A stretch of DNA of 64,000 nucleotides, taken from assembly GCA_964525935.1 (NCBI GenBank), contig CAZGJZ010000008.1, positions 1 through 64,000 on the forward strand, given 5' to 3'. This DNA comes from UBA2377 sp964525935. GTDB lineage: Bacteria > Verrucomicrobiota > Verrucomicrobiia > Opitutales > Opitutaceae. Both the position numbers and the translations under genes were made by a program. Positions 1-7,576 of the stretch are shown here, one piece after another. The notes under the pieces were generated by a model. It ran no database searches, was not told where the DNA came from, and saw only the letters and a program-made list of their open reading frames with translations. Numbering within the stretch: the first letter of the stretch is position 1; the number at the start of each line of letters is the position of its first letter.

Positions 1-19
1 GGACAAGCACACTTTATTT

Positions 20-56
20 TTCGCTGCGCTTCGCACGCAGCTATAATGTCTCGGCC
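20..56 (+). other. Possible 3' half of an attC site at the left edge
   Basis: A perfect 6-bp hairpin (23-28 with 36-41, 7-base loop) is followed by AATGTCTCGGCCC, which resembles the end of an attC site (AACGTTAGGCCC type) just before a small cassette gene. The 5' half would lie outside the window, so it cannot be folded in full. A TATAAT at 42-47 could be a -10 box for the next gene, but the matching -35 region is poor. Confidence 0.3.
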
Positions 57-62
57 CAGACT

Positions 63-302
63 ATGAAATGTCCAAACTGCCAAGGTGATCTAGTCGCAGG
101 CGAGGTCTTCTTTAAGAAGAGCATCACGGAGTTCGCGGTGTTCGGCCTTGGATCGGAAGATCTGAGAATGAAGACCGAATCCGGTGAGGAGTTGTTACTT
201 CTCAGCGCTTCGGATCGAAGGGCGGCGCAGTTCTGTCAAGAATGCGGAGTTACCGTGATTGCCACCGAGACAGGCAAACGCTCAGCTGCCCGGAAAGTCT
301 AG
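63..302 (+). CDS. Small zinc-ribbon protein (DUF6487-like), probable gene-cassette product
   Basis: This 79-residue protein has a CPNC pair at residues 3-6 and a CQEC pair near residue 58, a typical four-cysteine zinc ribbon around a short beta-rich core. The architecture matches the small proteins annotated as DUF6487, whose function is unknown. There is no signal peptide or membrane segment, so it should be cytoplasmic. Its ATG lies 6 bases after a possible attC end, and its TAG stop lies inside the next palindrome at 297-381. Base composition is less GC-rich than in the core genes to the right, which fits acquired DNA. Specific binding partners cannot be inferred. Confidence 0.75.
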   Translation: MKCPNCQGDLVAGEVFFKKSITEFAVFGLGSEDLRMKTESGEELLLLSASDRRAAQFCQECGVTVIATETGKRSAARKV

Positions 303-381
303 GACGATGAAGAAAGAGCCGAACCAGGTGCCAGTGCCAATGTCGCCCTCCGGGCGCCATGGCACATCGTGAACGTTAGCT
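297..381 (+). repeat. Candidate integron attC site 1
   Basis: The gap between two small genes is an imperfect palindrome. GTCTAGG (297-303) is a degenerate R'' box (RYYYAAC) and GTTAGCT (375-381) matches the R' consensus GTTRRRY at 6 of 7 positions. Inside, ACGATG (304-309) pairs with CATCGT (365-370), GTGCCA (334-339, also 328-333) pairs with TGGCAC (360-365), and CGCCC (344-348) pairs with GGGCG (352-356). Length (85 bp) and placement, starting at the stop of one gene and ending just before the next, fit attC. No integrase gene is visible, so the call is an inference. Confidence 0.55.
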
Positions 382-389
382 GAAGAACG

Positions 390-728
390 ATGAATTTCCG
401 GCGCCCACTCGCTACAGCGCTCATCGCGGCCGTTGTTGGTTTGGCTAGTTTTAGCGTTAGCGTTAAGGACGGTGGCAATGCCGACTTCTATTGGAAGCCA
501 TTGCTCATGATTTGGTATGCCCTCACCGCAATCGCGCTCGTGCCTTTGAGAAAGAAAGAATCGTTTGCATGGCTCAGAGAACACTGGTGGTTGCAGTTAG
601 TTACTCCCGCTGCTTTACTCGGTATCTCTTTGGTGCTCGCGCGTCTGCACGAGCCGTTTCCCATGGGATCATCGACAGCAAGAGCTAACCAGCCGTCACA
701 GCCAACGTCGCTAACGCGACGTGGCTGA
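390..728 (+). CDS. Small inner-membrane protein, probable gene-cassette product
   Basis: This 112-residue protein has three hydrophobic stretches (about residues 8-25, 34-52 and 68-87) and a Ser/Thr/Arg-rich tail. It is an integral membrane protein of unknown function; I do not recognise a family. It starts 9 bases after candidate attC site 1, and the last residues are encoded within candidate attC site 2 (683-743), as often seen where a cassette gene runs into its own recombination site. The tail may therefore be recombination-site sequence read through rather than a conserved part of the protein. Confidence 0.6.
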   Translation: MNFRRPLATALIAAVVGLASFSVSVKDGGNADFYWKPLLMIWYALTAIALVPLRKKESFAWLREHWWLQLVTPAALLGISLVLARLHEPFPMGSSTARANQPSQPTSLTRRG

Positions 729-743
729 GCTCAAACGTCGGCG
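683..743 (+). repeat. Candidate integron attC site 2
   Basis: AGCTAAC (683-689) fits R'' (RYYYAAC, 6 of 7). ACGTCGC (705-711) pairs perfectly with GCGACGT (716-722) around a TAAC loop, and AGCC (700-703) pairs with GGCT (723-726), leaving A704 unpaired: an extrahelical base is a hallmark of folded attC. It ends in GCTCAAACGTCGGCG, like the usual CTCAAACGTTAGGC 3' end but with a weaker R' box. The next ATG follows 8 bases later. Both this and site 1 end in AACGT plus a purine-rich stretch before an ATG. Confidence 0.5.
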
Positions 744-751
744 GAAGAATC

Positions 752-1069
752 ATGAAGCGACTATATCTCATCATCATGTTTGTCCTGTTGTGTGGTGGCA
801 CTGCCTTCGCACAGGCAGAGGAGCCTCAGCGGGTTAGCCGGCTCGAGAGCCGCGTTTCCACTCTCGAACAGAAGATCAAAAAGGTCGGCAACCAAGGGTT
901 GGTTCTTATTCTATTTGGAGCGTTCTGCGCGTTGTGGGCGCAGAATTCAGGAAGAAGCGGTTGGCTATGGTTTTTTCTCGGCCTGTTTTTCTCGTTCATC
1001 ACCGTATTCGTGCTCCTTTGGAAGAACTCCAACGATATCGACCGGAGGCGCATGGCACAGCGGCGATGA
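752..1069 (+). CDS. Small exported or membrane protein with coiled coil, probable cassette product
   Basis: The 105-residue product has an N-terminal signal peptide (about 1-20, ending in AFAQA), a short heptad segment (about 30-45, SRLESRVSTLEQKI), then two hydrophobic stretches (about 48-63 and 70-88) separated by a short Gly/Ser turn, and a basic end (DRRRMAQRR). It is probably a periplasm-facing inner-membrane protein. No family is recognised. It follows candidate attC site 2. I could not find a convincing attC after its stop, so this may be the last cassette before the core genome, or the boundary may be degraded. Confidence 0.6.
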   Translation: MKRLYLIIMFVLLCGGTAFAQAEEPQRVSRLESRVSTLEQKIKKVGNQGLVLILFGAFCALWAQNSGRSGWLWFFLGLFFSFITVFVLLWKNSNDIDRRRMAQRR

Positions 1070-1234
1070 CCATGAAGAGGAGCTGAAAACGGGTCAGGCT
1101 GCGGATAGTGATATCGAGCCGCTTTAAGGTCTCCGATTTTTTCCAAGCGTGGAGGATTGCCTCCGAACCTTGCTCGCGGTGGACTTGCGACCGGTGAACA
1201 ACGCTAACATCCGCCGCGCTGCTCTCGCAGCCTC

Positions 1235-1912
1235 ATGATCTCCAAATTGCCACGCTGGGTCTGGGTCGGGGCGTGGGTGCTGGCCTTTGCCGCGGGCATG
1301 GTCAACGTCGTCGGCCTGCTGGGTTTCGAACATCAGGCGATCACGCACCTGACCGGCACCACCTCCATGCTGGGCGCGGCCCTGGCCTCGCTCGACCTGA
1401 ACCGCTCCCTCCATTTTGCCGCCATCCTCGGCTCCTTTCTCGCCGGCACGGTCATCAGTGGCTTCATCATCCAGGACAGCACGCTGCAACTTGGCCGCCG
1501 CTACGGGGTGGCGCTGTTGCTTGAATCGATCCTGCTCTGCGGCGCGGTCCCGCTGCTCACCCGTGGCCACAGTCTCGGCATCTATTTCGCCTCCTGCGCG
1601 TGCGGCCTGCAAAATGCCATGGTGAGCACCTACAGCGGCGCCGTCATCCGCACCACGCATGTTTCCGGGATGTTCACCGATCTCGGCATCTTCCTCGGCC
1701 ATACCCTGCGGGGACTCGCCGTGGACCAGCGTCGGCTGCGGCTCTGCTTCCTCATCATCTCCGGGTTTCTCGTCGGTGGCATTGCCGGCGCGGTCGCATT
1801 CCGCCATCTGCATTATGCCGCCCTGCTCATCCCCGGACTCTTCACCGGCGGTGCCTCCCTGGCGTATGTGCTCTACGGCCTGCGCCAGCGCAAATCCACC
1901 GCCACCGCCTAG
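1235..1912 (+). CDS. DUF1275 (YoaK-type) membrane protein
   Basis: This 225-residue protein has about six transmembrane segments and the conserved N-terminal GxxNVVGLLGF and LTGTTS motifs (about 21-45) of the DUF1275/YoaK family, then ASCACGLQNAM and VIRTTHVSGMFTDLG near residues 120-150. The family is predicted to be membrane transporters but its substrate is unknown. Length is normal. The 165 bases before it contain only a small hairpin (1151-1155 with 1160-1164). Its TAG stop overlaps the stop of the convergent glycosylase gene in the palindrome CTAG (1909-1912), so there is no intergenic space between them. Confidence 0.9.
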   Translation: MISKLPRWVWVGAWVLAFAAGMVNVVGLLGFEHQAITHLTGTTSMLGAALASLDLNRSLHFAAILGSFLAGTVISGFIIQDSTLQLGRRYGVALLLESILLCGAVPLLTRGHSLGIYFASCACGLQNAMVSTYSGAVIRTTHVSGMFTDLGIFLGHTLRGLAVDQRRLRLCFLIISGFLVGGIAGAVAFRHLHYAALLIPGLFTGGASLAYVLYGLRQRKSTATA

Positions 1913-2463
1913 GCCGGCGCCCGGAGTTTGGCCAGGGCGCGCGGATCAAACGTGAACCGCCACGGCTTCGCCGCCCACACCGGGCCCGCGTAGTCCACGC
2001 CGATGCGCGGGGTCGCCCGGATCAGGCTTCGCGGCACCCACACGCCGCGATCCTCAAGGTGCAGCCCCGTAGCCGCCAGAGCTGCGGTCGCGTTCAGCCC
2101 ACGCCCAATGCCCAGCGCCTTTGTCAGCCGGCCCGGCCCCGTGATGCCATCCACGCCGCGAATCAACACCGCCGCCGGCCAGTCCCGCGGCCCGACCACG
2201 AGGTTCAGCATTTCGTGCATGCCGTAGCACAGGTAAACATACCACACCCCGCCGGGCTCATAGAGCACACCCGTGCGTGCGGTCCGTCCCCGCGCCGCAT
2301 GGCACGCGAGGTCGCGCTCGCCGTCATAAGCCTCCACTTCCGTGATCAGATGGGCCGTGGCGCCGGCCTCGCCGGTGCGCACGAGATATTTTCCCAACAG
2401 GTCGCGCGCGTGCGCCACGGTGCTGCGCCGCTGCCACCGCTCCGCCGGGATGATTTGGGACAT
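1909..2463 (-). CDS. DNA-3-methyladenine glycosylase, AAG/MPG family
   Basis: A 184-residue base-excision repair enzyme that removes alkylated purines. Seen in the sequence: the active-site segment TEVEAYDG (42-48 region, catalytic Glu), ACHAARGRT, the YVYLCYGMHEMLN strand (about 75-87), GPGRLTKALGI (109-119) and a C-terminal RIGVDYAG...PWRF block, all in the order of the bacterial AAG family and at its usual length. I chose ATG at 2463 because upstream codons in this frame overlap the divergent transporter gene. Its start shares the CATG palindrome with an in-frame ATG of that gene (2462). Confidence 0.92.
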   Translation of the reverse strand: MSQIIPAERWQRRSTVAHARDLLGKYLVRTGEAGATAHLITEVEAYDGERDLACHAARGRTARTGVLYEPGGVWYVYLCYGMHEMLNLVVGPRDWPAAVLIRGVDGITGPGRLTKALGIGRGLNATAALAATGLHLEDRGVWVPRSLIRATPRIGVDYAGPVWAAKPWRFTFDPRALAKLRAPA

Positions 2464-2500
2464 GACTTTCGCCACAGCCGGTGATTTATGCTCGGCCCTT

Positions 2501-3901
2501 GTGGATGCAACCCCCGCCCGCGGCCCCAAACGCTCCCTGCTCAGGAAAAACCTGAGCCTCTGCACGTGGGACGGCATCGCGGCCATGCCGTTGTCCATCA
2601 TGAGCCAGCCGGGCAACGCCGTCGTCGCCGCCATGCTCACGGGCACGTTTGCCCTCTCCACGCGCAGCTACGGTTTCATCACGTCGCTCCCGTTTTGGTT
2701 CAACTTCCTGCAGGTCCTGCTCACCCCGCTCCTCGCCCAGAAGCTCTCGGCGCGCGCGCTTTCCATCGCGAGCGTGTGGCTGCACGCCGCCGGCTGGACC
2801 GCCCTCGCCATCGCCCTGCCCTTCATCCCGCACGGCGATCCCGGCCGCGGCATCTTCATCGCCATCTTCTCCGTCATCGCCCTCGCGACCGCAATCCAGG
2901 GCGTGTCTTGGAACGGCTGGATGCAGGCCGTCGTCCCGCACCGCCTGCGCGGCAAATATTTCGGCCGCCGCAACCGCCTGCTCTATGTCTCGATGCTCGC
3001 GTTTCTTTTCACCGTGTCGGTCGTGCTCGGCTGGCTCGACGACTCGCTGCCCGCGTTTCAAGTCCTCTTCGGCGTCGCCATCATGCTGCGCTGCCTGTCG
3101 GCCTTCGCCGAGATGAACATGCAGACGAATTCCAGTGCCAAGCCCGCGGTCGCCGAGCCGCACTGGCGCGAACAGGTGCGCACCGTGCGCGCCGATCCGC
3201 AGCTGACGCGCTTCATCCTCTTCGCCGCGGTGATGGGTTTTGCGATCAACCTCTTCAGCCCGTTCTACCCGCTCTTCATGTTCAACGAGCTGCACCTGAG
3301 TGCCTCGAAGGCCAATCTCATCCTGCTCGTCGGCCCGCTCACCGCCGCCATCGCCTTCCCTGCGTGGGGCCGTCTCCTCGACCGCTACGGCAATATCCCG
3401 GTAATGATCGTGTCGCTCTTTGCGTGGCAGATTTCCTACTTCCTCTGGAGCTTCATCCATCCGGGCGACACCTGGCTGCTCGTCATCGTGCTCGCCGCCG
3501 GCGGCTTTCTCAGTCCCGGCTACGGCATCGGCGTCTTCGGCCTCCTCCTCAAGCTCACGCCGCCCAACGCCCGCACGATGGGCATGGCGCTCTTCGCCTC
3601 GATCTCGTCGCTCGCGACCGCCTTCGGCCCCATCGTCGGCAGCAACCTGCTCGCCTGGGCGCAGGCGCAGGGCTTCCCGTCACTGCTGGTTTTCCACGTC
3701 GCCTTCGCCATCACGCCCGTCCTCACGATGATCGTCTGCCTGCTCCTGCGCCACGTGAATGAGGAAAAAGCCTCCAACGTCACCGACGTGGTCGATGGCA
3801 TGCGCAACGTCCGCACCCTCGCCTCGCTCTTCGGTCTCAATTTTCTGGTCAACCAGATCTTCTATCGCGACGGCTCCGCGCCCGCGAAGCGCCGGAAGTA
3901 A
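2501..3901 (+). CDS. Major facilitator superfamily transporter (first of a tandem pair)
   Basis: An integral inner-membrane protein of about 466 residues with 11-12 hydrophobic segments. The cytoplasmic loop LRGKYFGRRNRLL between helices 4 and 5 and the loop GRLLDRYGN in the C-terminal half are MFS-style signatures. It is clearly paralogous to the next gene: both share RLRGK-FGRRNRLL, PAWG-LLDRYGN and a C-terminal NxRTL...VN--FYR end. The substrate is unknown. GTG 2501 gives a start equivalent to that of the paralogue; ATG 2462 is the alternative and would overlap the divergent glycosylase start. Confidence 0.88.
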   Translation: MDATPARGPKRSLLRKNLSLCTWDGIAAMPLSIMSQPGNAVVAAMLTGTFALSTRSYGFITSLPFWFNFLQVLLTPLLAQKLSARALSIASVWLHAAGWTALAIALPFIPHGDPGRGIFIAIFSVIALATAIQGVSWNGWMQAVVPHRLRGKYFGRRNRLLYVSMLAFLFTVSVVLGWLDDSLPAFQVLFGVAIMLRCLSAFAEMNMQTNSSAKPAVAEPHWREQVRTVRADPQLTRFILFAAVMGFAINLFSPFYPLFMFNELHLSASKANLILLVGPLTAAIAFPAWGRLLDRYGNIPVMIVSLFAWQISYFLWSFIHPGDTWLLVIVLAAGGFLSPGYGIGVFGLLLKLTPPNARTMGMALFASISSLATAFGPIVGSNLLAWAQAQGFPSLLVFHVAFAITPVLTMIVCLLLRHVNEEKASNVTDVVDGMRNVRTLASLFGLNFLVNQIFYRDGSAPAKRRK

Positions 3902-4103
3902 TGCCTGTCTCCGACCGGCTCATCGTCGTCTCACGCGCCCGGCTCGGCCCGCTCGACCCGGTCCCATCCGGGGCCATTCGCGAAATCCGTGGTCAAATTT
4001 TCATCCGCGCCGTCCGGGGGGGGCACTCCCGCGCGCAAATGATGCCACGCATACTTTTCATTTTTGCTCGCACCTCGCAATCGCGTCCCCAAACCCGAAC
4101 GTC

Positions 4104-5507
4104 GTGCCGTCTTCCGTGAACCAGTCCGTGAACACACCTGCCGCCCGCAAAGCGGACCTGTTGCGCAGTTTCCGCCTCTGCACGTCGGAGGGTTTCGTCG
4201 CGATGCCCATCGTGACCATGTCACTGCCGGTGAACGTTTTTCTGACCTCCCTCGTCACCCGCGGCCTGGATCTGCCGAAGTCCTCCATTGGCCTCATCAG
4301 CGCGCTTCCGTTCGTGGGCAATTTTCTCCCCATCTTCGTCGCTCCGCTGCTGGCCCGCTGGCAGCCGCCCAAGACCCTGAGCGTCCTCTTCGCTTCGCTG
4401 CATCTCATCTCCTGGCTCGTCCTCGGCGTGATGCTGTCGTGGATCCCGCAGGATGATCCCGAAGCGGCCGCGCACTGGCTCATCGCGTGGTTTTCCCTTT
4501 CCAGCATCTGTCTCTCCATCGCCGGCGTATCCTGGAATTCCTGGGTGCAGGAATGGGTGCCAGCGCGGTTGCGCGGCAAGTTCTTCGGTCGCCGCAACCG
4601 TCTGCTCCAGGTCTCCACGCTCATCTTCCTGCTCGCGACCGGCTGGGTGCTGGCCCACTGGGAATACTCGATGCTCGCCTTCCAGGGCGTGATCGCCGGG
4701 GCCGCGTTGCTGCGCGTTTTCTCGCTCCGCTGGTCGTGGCAGATGCCCACGCGGCCGCACCGCCCGAAGCCCGCCACCGAGCTCAGCCTGCGCGAGCAGT
4801 TCACGGTGTTGCTCAAGGCCGACTCGTTTCTGCGCTTCATCGCGTTCGGCGCGATCTGGTCCTTCGCCGCCAACTGCTTCGGTCCCTTTTACCACGTGTT
4901 CATGTTTGAGGCGCTGGACTTCTCCGCCTTCGACGTCGGCGTCCTCTCCACGCTCTCCGCCCTCGGCGGCGCGCTGTCGCTGCCCGCGTGGGGCGCCCTG
5001 CTCGATCGCTACGGCAACAAGCCCGTCATGGCCTTCTCGCTCATTCTCTGGCAGGGCATGAATTTCCTGTGGTGCTTCATCGTCCCCGCCAATCGTGAGT
5101 GGCTCTACCCGCTCTGGATCTGGGGCGGCATGACGAGCGCCGGCTTCGTGCTCGGCCAGTTCACGCTGCTGCTGAAGCTCATTCCGGTCGAGGCCAAGAA
5201 CATCGCCATCGGCTTCAACCTCGCGATCACGTCGCTCTTCGCCGCCATCGCGCCCATCATCGGTGGCTCGATCCTCGGCTGGTCCCTCACGCGCTGGAAC
5301 AACTCCATCACGGTTTACCACCTTTGCTTTATCATCCAGCCGGTCATGGCCATCGCGGGCAGCGCGCTCCTGCTCAAGGTCCACGAACCCAGCGCCGGCA
5401 CGCTCACGATGGTTTTCGGCGCCATGCGCAACATCCGCACGCTCAGCGGCGTGCTCGGCCTCGATTTCTTCGTCAACTACGTGTTCTATCGCCCGACCAA
5501 GCGATGA
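4104..5507 (+). CDS. Major facilitator superfamily transporter (second of a tandem pair)
   Basis: A 467-residue MFS permease, paralogue of the preceding gene over its whole length, with the same LRGKFFGRRNRLL and LLDRYGNKPVM loops. GTG 4104 or GTG 4116 is the likely start, since the reading frame upstream carries an Arg/Pro-rich composition typical of out-of-frame sequence. The 202-base gap after the first copy includes a run of eight G (4013-4020 region). The stop overlaps the ATG of the PfkB kinase (ATGA), so transporter and kinase are translationally coupled, which suggests the imported solute is a sugar or related compound phosphorylated by that kinase (inference). Confidence 0.88.
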   Translation: MPSSVNQSVNTPAARKADLLRSFRLCTSEGFVAMPIVTMSLPVNVFLTSLVTRGLDLPKSSIGLISALPFVGNFLPIFVAPLLARWQPPKTLSVLFASLHLISWLVLGVMLSWIPQDDPEAAAHWLIAWFSLSSICLSIAGVSWNSWVQEWVPARLRGKFFGRRNRLLQVSTLIFLLATGWVLAHWEYSMLAFQGVIAGAALLRVFSLRWSWQMPTRPHRPKPATELSLREQFTVLLKADSFLRFIAFGAIWSFAANCFGPFYHVFMFEALDFSAFDVGVLSTLSALGGALSLPAWGALLDRYGNKPVMAFSLILWQGMNFLWCFIVPANREWLYPLWIWGGMTSAGFVLGQFTLLLKLIPVEAKNIAIGFNLAITSLFAAIAPIIGGSILGWSLTRWNNSITVYHLCFIIQPVMAIAGSALLLKVHEPSAGTLTMVFGAMRNIRTLSGVLGLDFFVNYVFYRPTKR

Positions 5508-6427
5508 GCGCCACGCCGCACATTTTCACCCTCACGGGCAACCTGCTCGCCGAACGCACGCTCGAATTCACCACGTGGGCGCCCGGTCGCACCCAGCGCG
5601 CCACCCGGGAAATTTTCCACACCCGCGGCAAGGGCGTTAACGTCTCCAACCTGCTCACGCGGCTCGGCACGCCCAACACCGCGCTGCTCTTCGCCGGCGG
5701 CCCATCCGGCACCGAGAGCGAGGCCTGGCTCCGCGCCCGTGGCATCGCCTATCGCGCCTTCGCCACGCGGGCCGCATCGCGCACGGGCACCGTCATCTGG
5801 AGCGACACGCAGGCCGAGACGACTTTCCTCGGTCCCGACGTGGCGCCTGACGCCGACGCCATCCGCGCGTGCGCCGACTTCCTCGACGCCCAGGCCCCCG
5901 GCCAGATCCTCGCGCTCTGCGGCAGTTTTCCCGGCTGGGCCGACCCCGGTTTCGATCCGCTCCGCGCCGCGTTCACCCGCTGGCTGCAACGCGGCATCCT
6001 CGTCGCCGACGCCTACGGCCCGCCGCTCCACTGGCTCGCCGCCCAACCGCTCGCCCTCGTCAAAATCAACCGCACCGAGTTCGACGCCTTCTTCCCCGCC
6101 GGGCAGCGTGATCGTCCGCTCGCCGAGCGCCTGACCGTAGCCGCGCGCCAATGGCCCGTCCGTCACTGGCTTATCACCCAAGGCGCCGACTCCCTCTGGC
6201 TCGCCGACGCCGCCAAGGCCGGCCACGCACCGCTCGAACTCACCCCGCCCGTCATTCGCGAAGTCTCCGCGACGGGCTCGGGCGACGTATTCTTCGCCGC
6301 GCTGCTGCATGCGCACTACGTCCTCGGCCGTGCGCTGCCCGACGCCGCACGTTACGCCATTCCTTTCGCCGCCGCCAACGCCGCGCACCCCGGGGTCGCC
6401 GATTTTGACCTGCCCGACGTCCGCTGA
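5504..6427 (+). CDS. PfkB-family sugar kinase, 1-phosphofructokinase/LacC-like
   Basis: A 307-residue ribokinase-fold kinase. The N-terminal GKGVNVSNLL motif (43-52) is typical of the FruK/LacC branch, KINRTEFDAF (188-197) is the central motif, and SATGSGDVFFA (255-265) holds the catalytic base Asp261 and the anion hole; the usual GAGD is GSGD here. It probably phosphorylates a sugar or sugar phosphate with ATP in the cytoplasm. It overlaps the MFS gene stop by four bases. The exact substrate (fructose-1-phosphate, tagatose-6-phosphate or other) cannot be read from sequence. Kinase call is firm, branch is moderate. Confidence 0.85.
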   Translation: MSATPHIFTLTGNLLAERTLEFTTWAPGRTQRATREIFHTRGKGVNVSNLLTRLGTPNTALLFAGGPSGTESEAWLRARGIAYRAFATRAASRTGTVIWSDTQAETTFLGPDVAPDADAIRACADFLDAQAPGQILALCGSFPGWADPGFDPLRAAFTRWLQRGILVADAYGPPLHWLAAQPLALVKINRTEFDAFFPAGQRDRPLAERLTVAARQWPVRHWLITQGADSLWLADAAKAGHAPLELTPPVIREVSATGSGDVFFAALLHAHYVLGRALPDAARYAIPFAAANAAHPGVADFDLPDVR

Positions 6428-6499
6428 TTTTTCCTGCGGCCGCCGGAAAGTAACGGTGAACTTTTCCGTCCGTCTTCGGTCCGTCTAGCCAACGTCCCT

Positions 6500-7201
6500 A
6501 TGAATAAAAGAATCGTTTCGATCCTCGCCGTCATTGCCCTGCTCCTCGGCCTTTTTTTCGGCTACCGCGGTTATAAAAACTACCAGGCCCGCACCGAACT
6601 CGAGCTCGCCGCCCGGCGCGATGCCACCGAGCGCGACCGCCTCGCCGAGGAAGCCCGCAAAGCCGCGGCCGAAACCGAGGCCCGCCGCCTCGCCGAGCTT
6701 CAAACGCAGCGTGAAACCGAGGAGTCCGCCGCGCGCCTCGCGCAACTTCGTGCCGACCAGCTCGCCGCCGCCAAGGCCCGCGAAGCCGCCGAAGAGGAAG
6801 CCGCCCGCCTCGCCGCCGATACCGCCCGCCTCGCCGCCGAAAAGGAAGCCGCCCAGGGCGAAGCCCGCCGGCTCGCCGAGTTGCGTGAGCAGGAGTCCGC
6901 CGCCGCCGATGCCGCCCGCGCCGCCGCCCTCGCCAAACTCCGCGCCCTGGAGCAGGAGAAACTCGACGCCGCTGATCGCGAGGCCGCCCGCCTTGCCGCG
7001 CTTGAGCGCCAGCACGCCCTCGAACTCGCCGCCCTCGCCCGCCGGCTCCCGACCCCCAACGCCCGCATCATTTACCCGGCCGATTTCAAGCCGCGTGACC
7101 ACCGCAATCTTCGTTCCGCGCAGGAATGGGAAGCCTATCAGAAGTCGGGTGGCACCGAGTCGCCCACGCCCGAGGCAAAATCCGCCGAACCAGCGAAATA
7201 A
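6500..7201 (+). CDS. Membrane-anchored Ala/Glu/Arg-rich coiled-coil protein
   Basis: A 233-residue protein: one transmembrane segment at about 7-23 followed by roughly 150 residues of nearly uninterrupted Ala/Glu/Arg/Leu heptads (about 30-180), then a short non-helical tail with IIYPADFKPRD (about 190-200) and an AQEWEAYQKSG segment. It resembles TolA-like stalk proteins in composition only, with no recognisable TolA end domain. It is probably fixed in the inner membrane with the rod in the periplasm. It lies upstream of rplU but is separated from it by a terminator-like hairpin. Function unknown. Confidence 0.8.
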   Translation: MNKRIVSILAVIALLLGLFFGYRGYKNYQARTELELAARRDATERDRLAEEARKAAAETEARRLAELQTQRETEESAARLAQLRADQLAAAKAREAAEEEAARLAADTARLAAEKEAAQGEARRLAELREQESAAADAARAAALAKLRALEQEKLDAADREAARLAALERQHALELAALARRLPTPNARIIYPADFKPRDHRNLRSAQEWEAYQKSGGTESPTPEAKSAEPAK

Positions 7202-7221
7202 ATCCTTGCTTTCACCCCGGT

Positions 7222-7245
7222 AAAACCGCTTTCTCTGCGGTTTTT
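7222..7245 (+). terminator. Terminator-like hairpin directly before rplU
   Basis: AAAACCGC (7222-7229) pairs with GCGGTTTT (7237-7244) around a 7-base loop, followed by T. It probably ends the transcript of the coiled-coil gene, yet the stem ends 3 bases before the rplU ATG (7248). A role as a ribosomal-protein leader structure is an alternative. Confidence 0.6.
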
Positions 7246-7247
7246 AT

Positions 7248-7562
7248 ATGAAAGCCACTATCAAAACCCAAGGCCAGCAGTTCACTGTTACCGAGGGAGA
7301 TATCCTGATCGTTAACCGCTATCCGAATACGGAAGCTGGTGCGACTGTTGAGATTAAGGACGTCCTCGCCGCTGGCGAAGGCGCGACTTTCAAGGTCGGC
7401 ACCCCGACCCTCGCTGGCGCTTCCGTTTCGGCCAAGATCCTCGAGAATAAGCGCGGTGATAAGGTCATCGTCTTCAAGAAGAAGAAGCGCAAGGGCATGG
7501 AACGCAAACGCGGCCACCGCCAGGAGCTTTCAGTCATCAAAATCGAGTCTATCACAGCTTAA
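7248..7562 (+). CDS. rplU: 50S ribosomal protein L21
   Basis: A 104-residue protein with the normal L21 layout: N-terminal IKTQGQQFTVTEGD (5-18), the central VEIKDVLAAGEG strand pair, and the basic C-terminal block KRKGMERKRGHRQELSVIKI (about 80-99), which binds 23S rRNA. L21 is part of the large subunit. It is followed 14 bases later by rpmA (L27), the standard bacterial pairing. There is no Shine-Dalgarno sequence; the 5' region is instead filled by the hairpin at 7222-7244, so the transcription start or a leader control mechanism must fit into a very small space. Confidence 0.98.
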   Translation: MKATIKTQGQQFTVTEGDILIVNRYPNTEAGATVEIKDVLAAGEGATFKVGTPTLAGASVSAKILENKRGDKVIVFKKKKRKGMERKRGHRQELSVIKIESITA

Positions 7563-7576
7563 GGAGACTATTCGTC

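Noticed and set aside
42..47. TATAAT as a promoter for the first gene
   Set aside because: No -35 element at 16-18 bases upstream; the box also belongs to the candidate attC end. Kept only as a remark.
1070..1234. A third attC site after the gene at 752-1069
   Set aside because: GCTGAAAACGGGTC (1082-1095) faintly resembles an attC 3' end, but no matching 5' arm or paired stem could be found.
2488..3762. Arg/Pro/His-rich frame inside the first MFS gene
   Set aside because: Composition matches a +1 frame reading of the transporter gene, which has consistent membrane helices and a paralogue.
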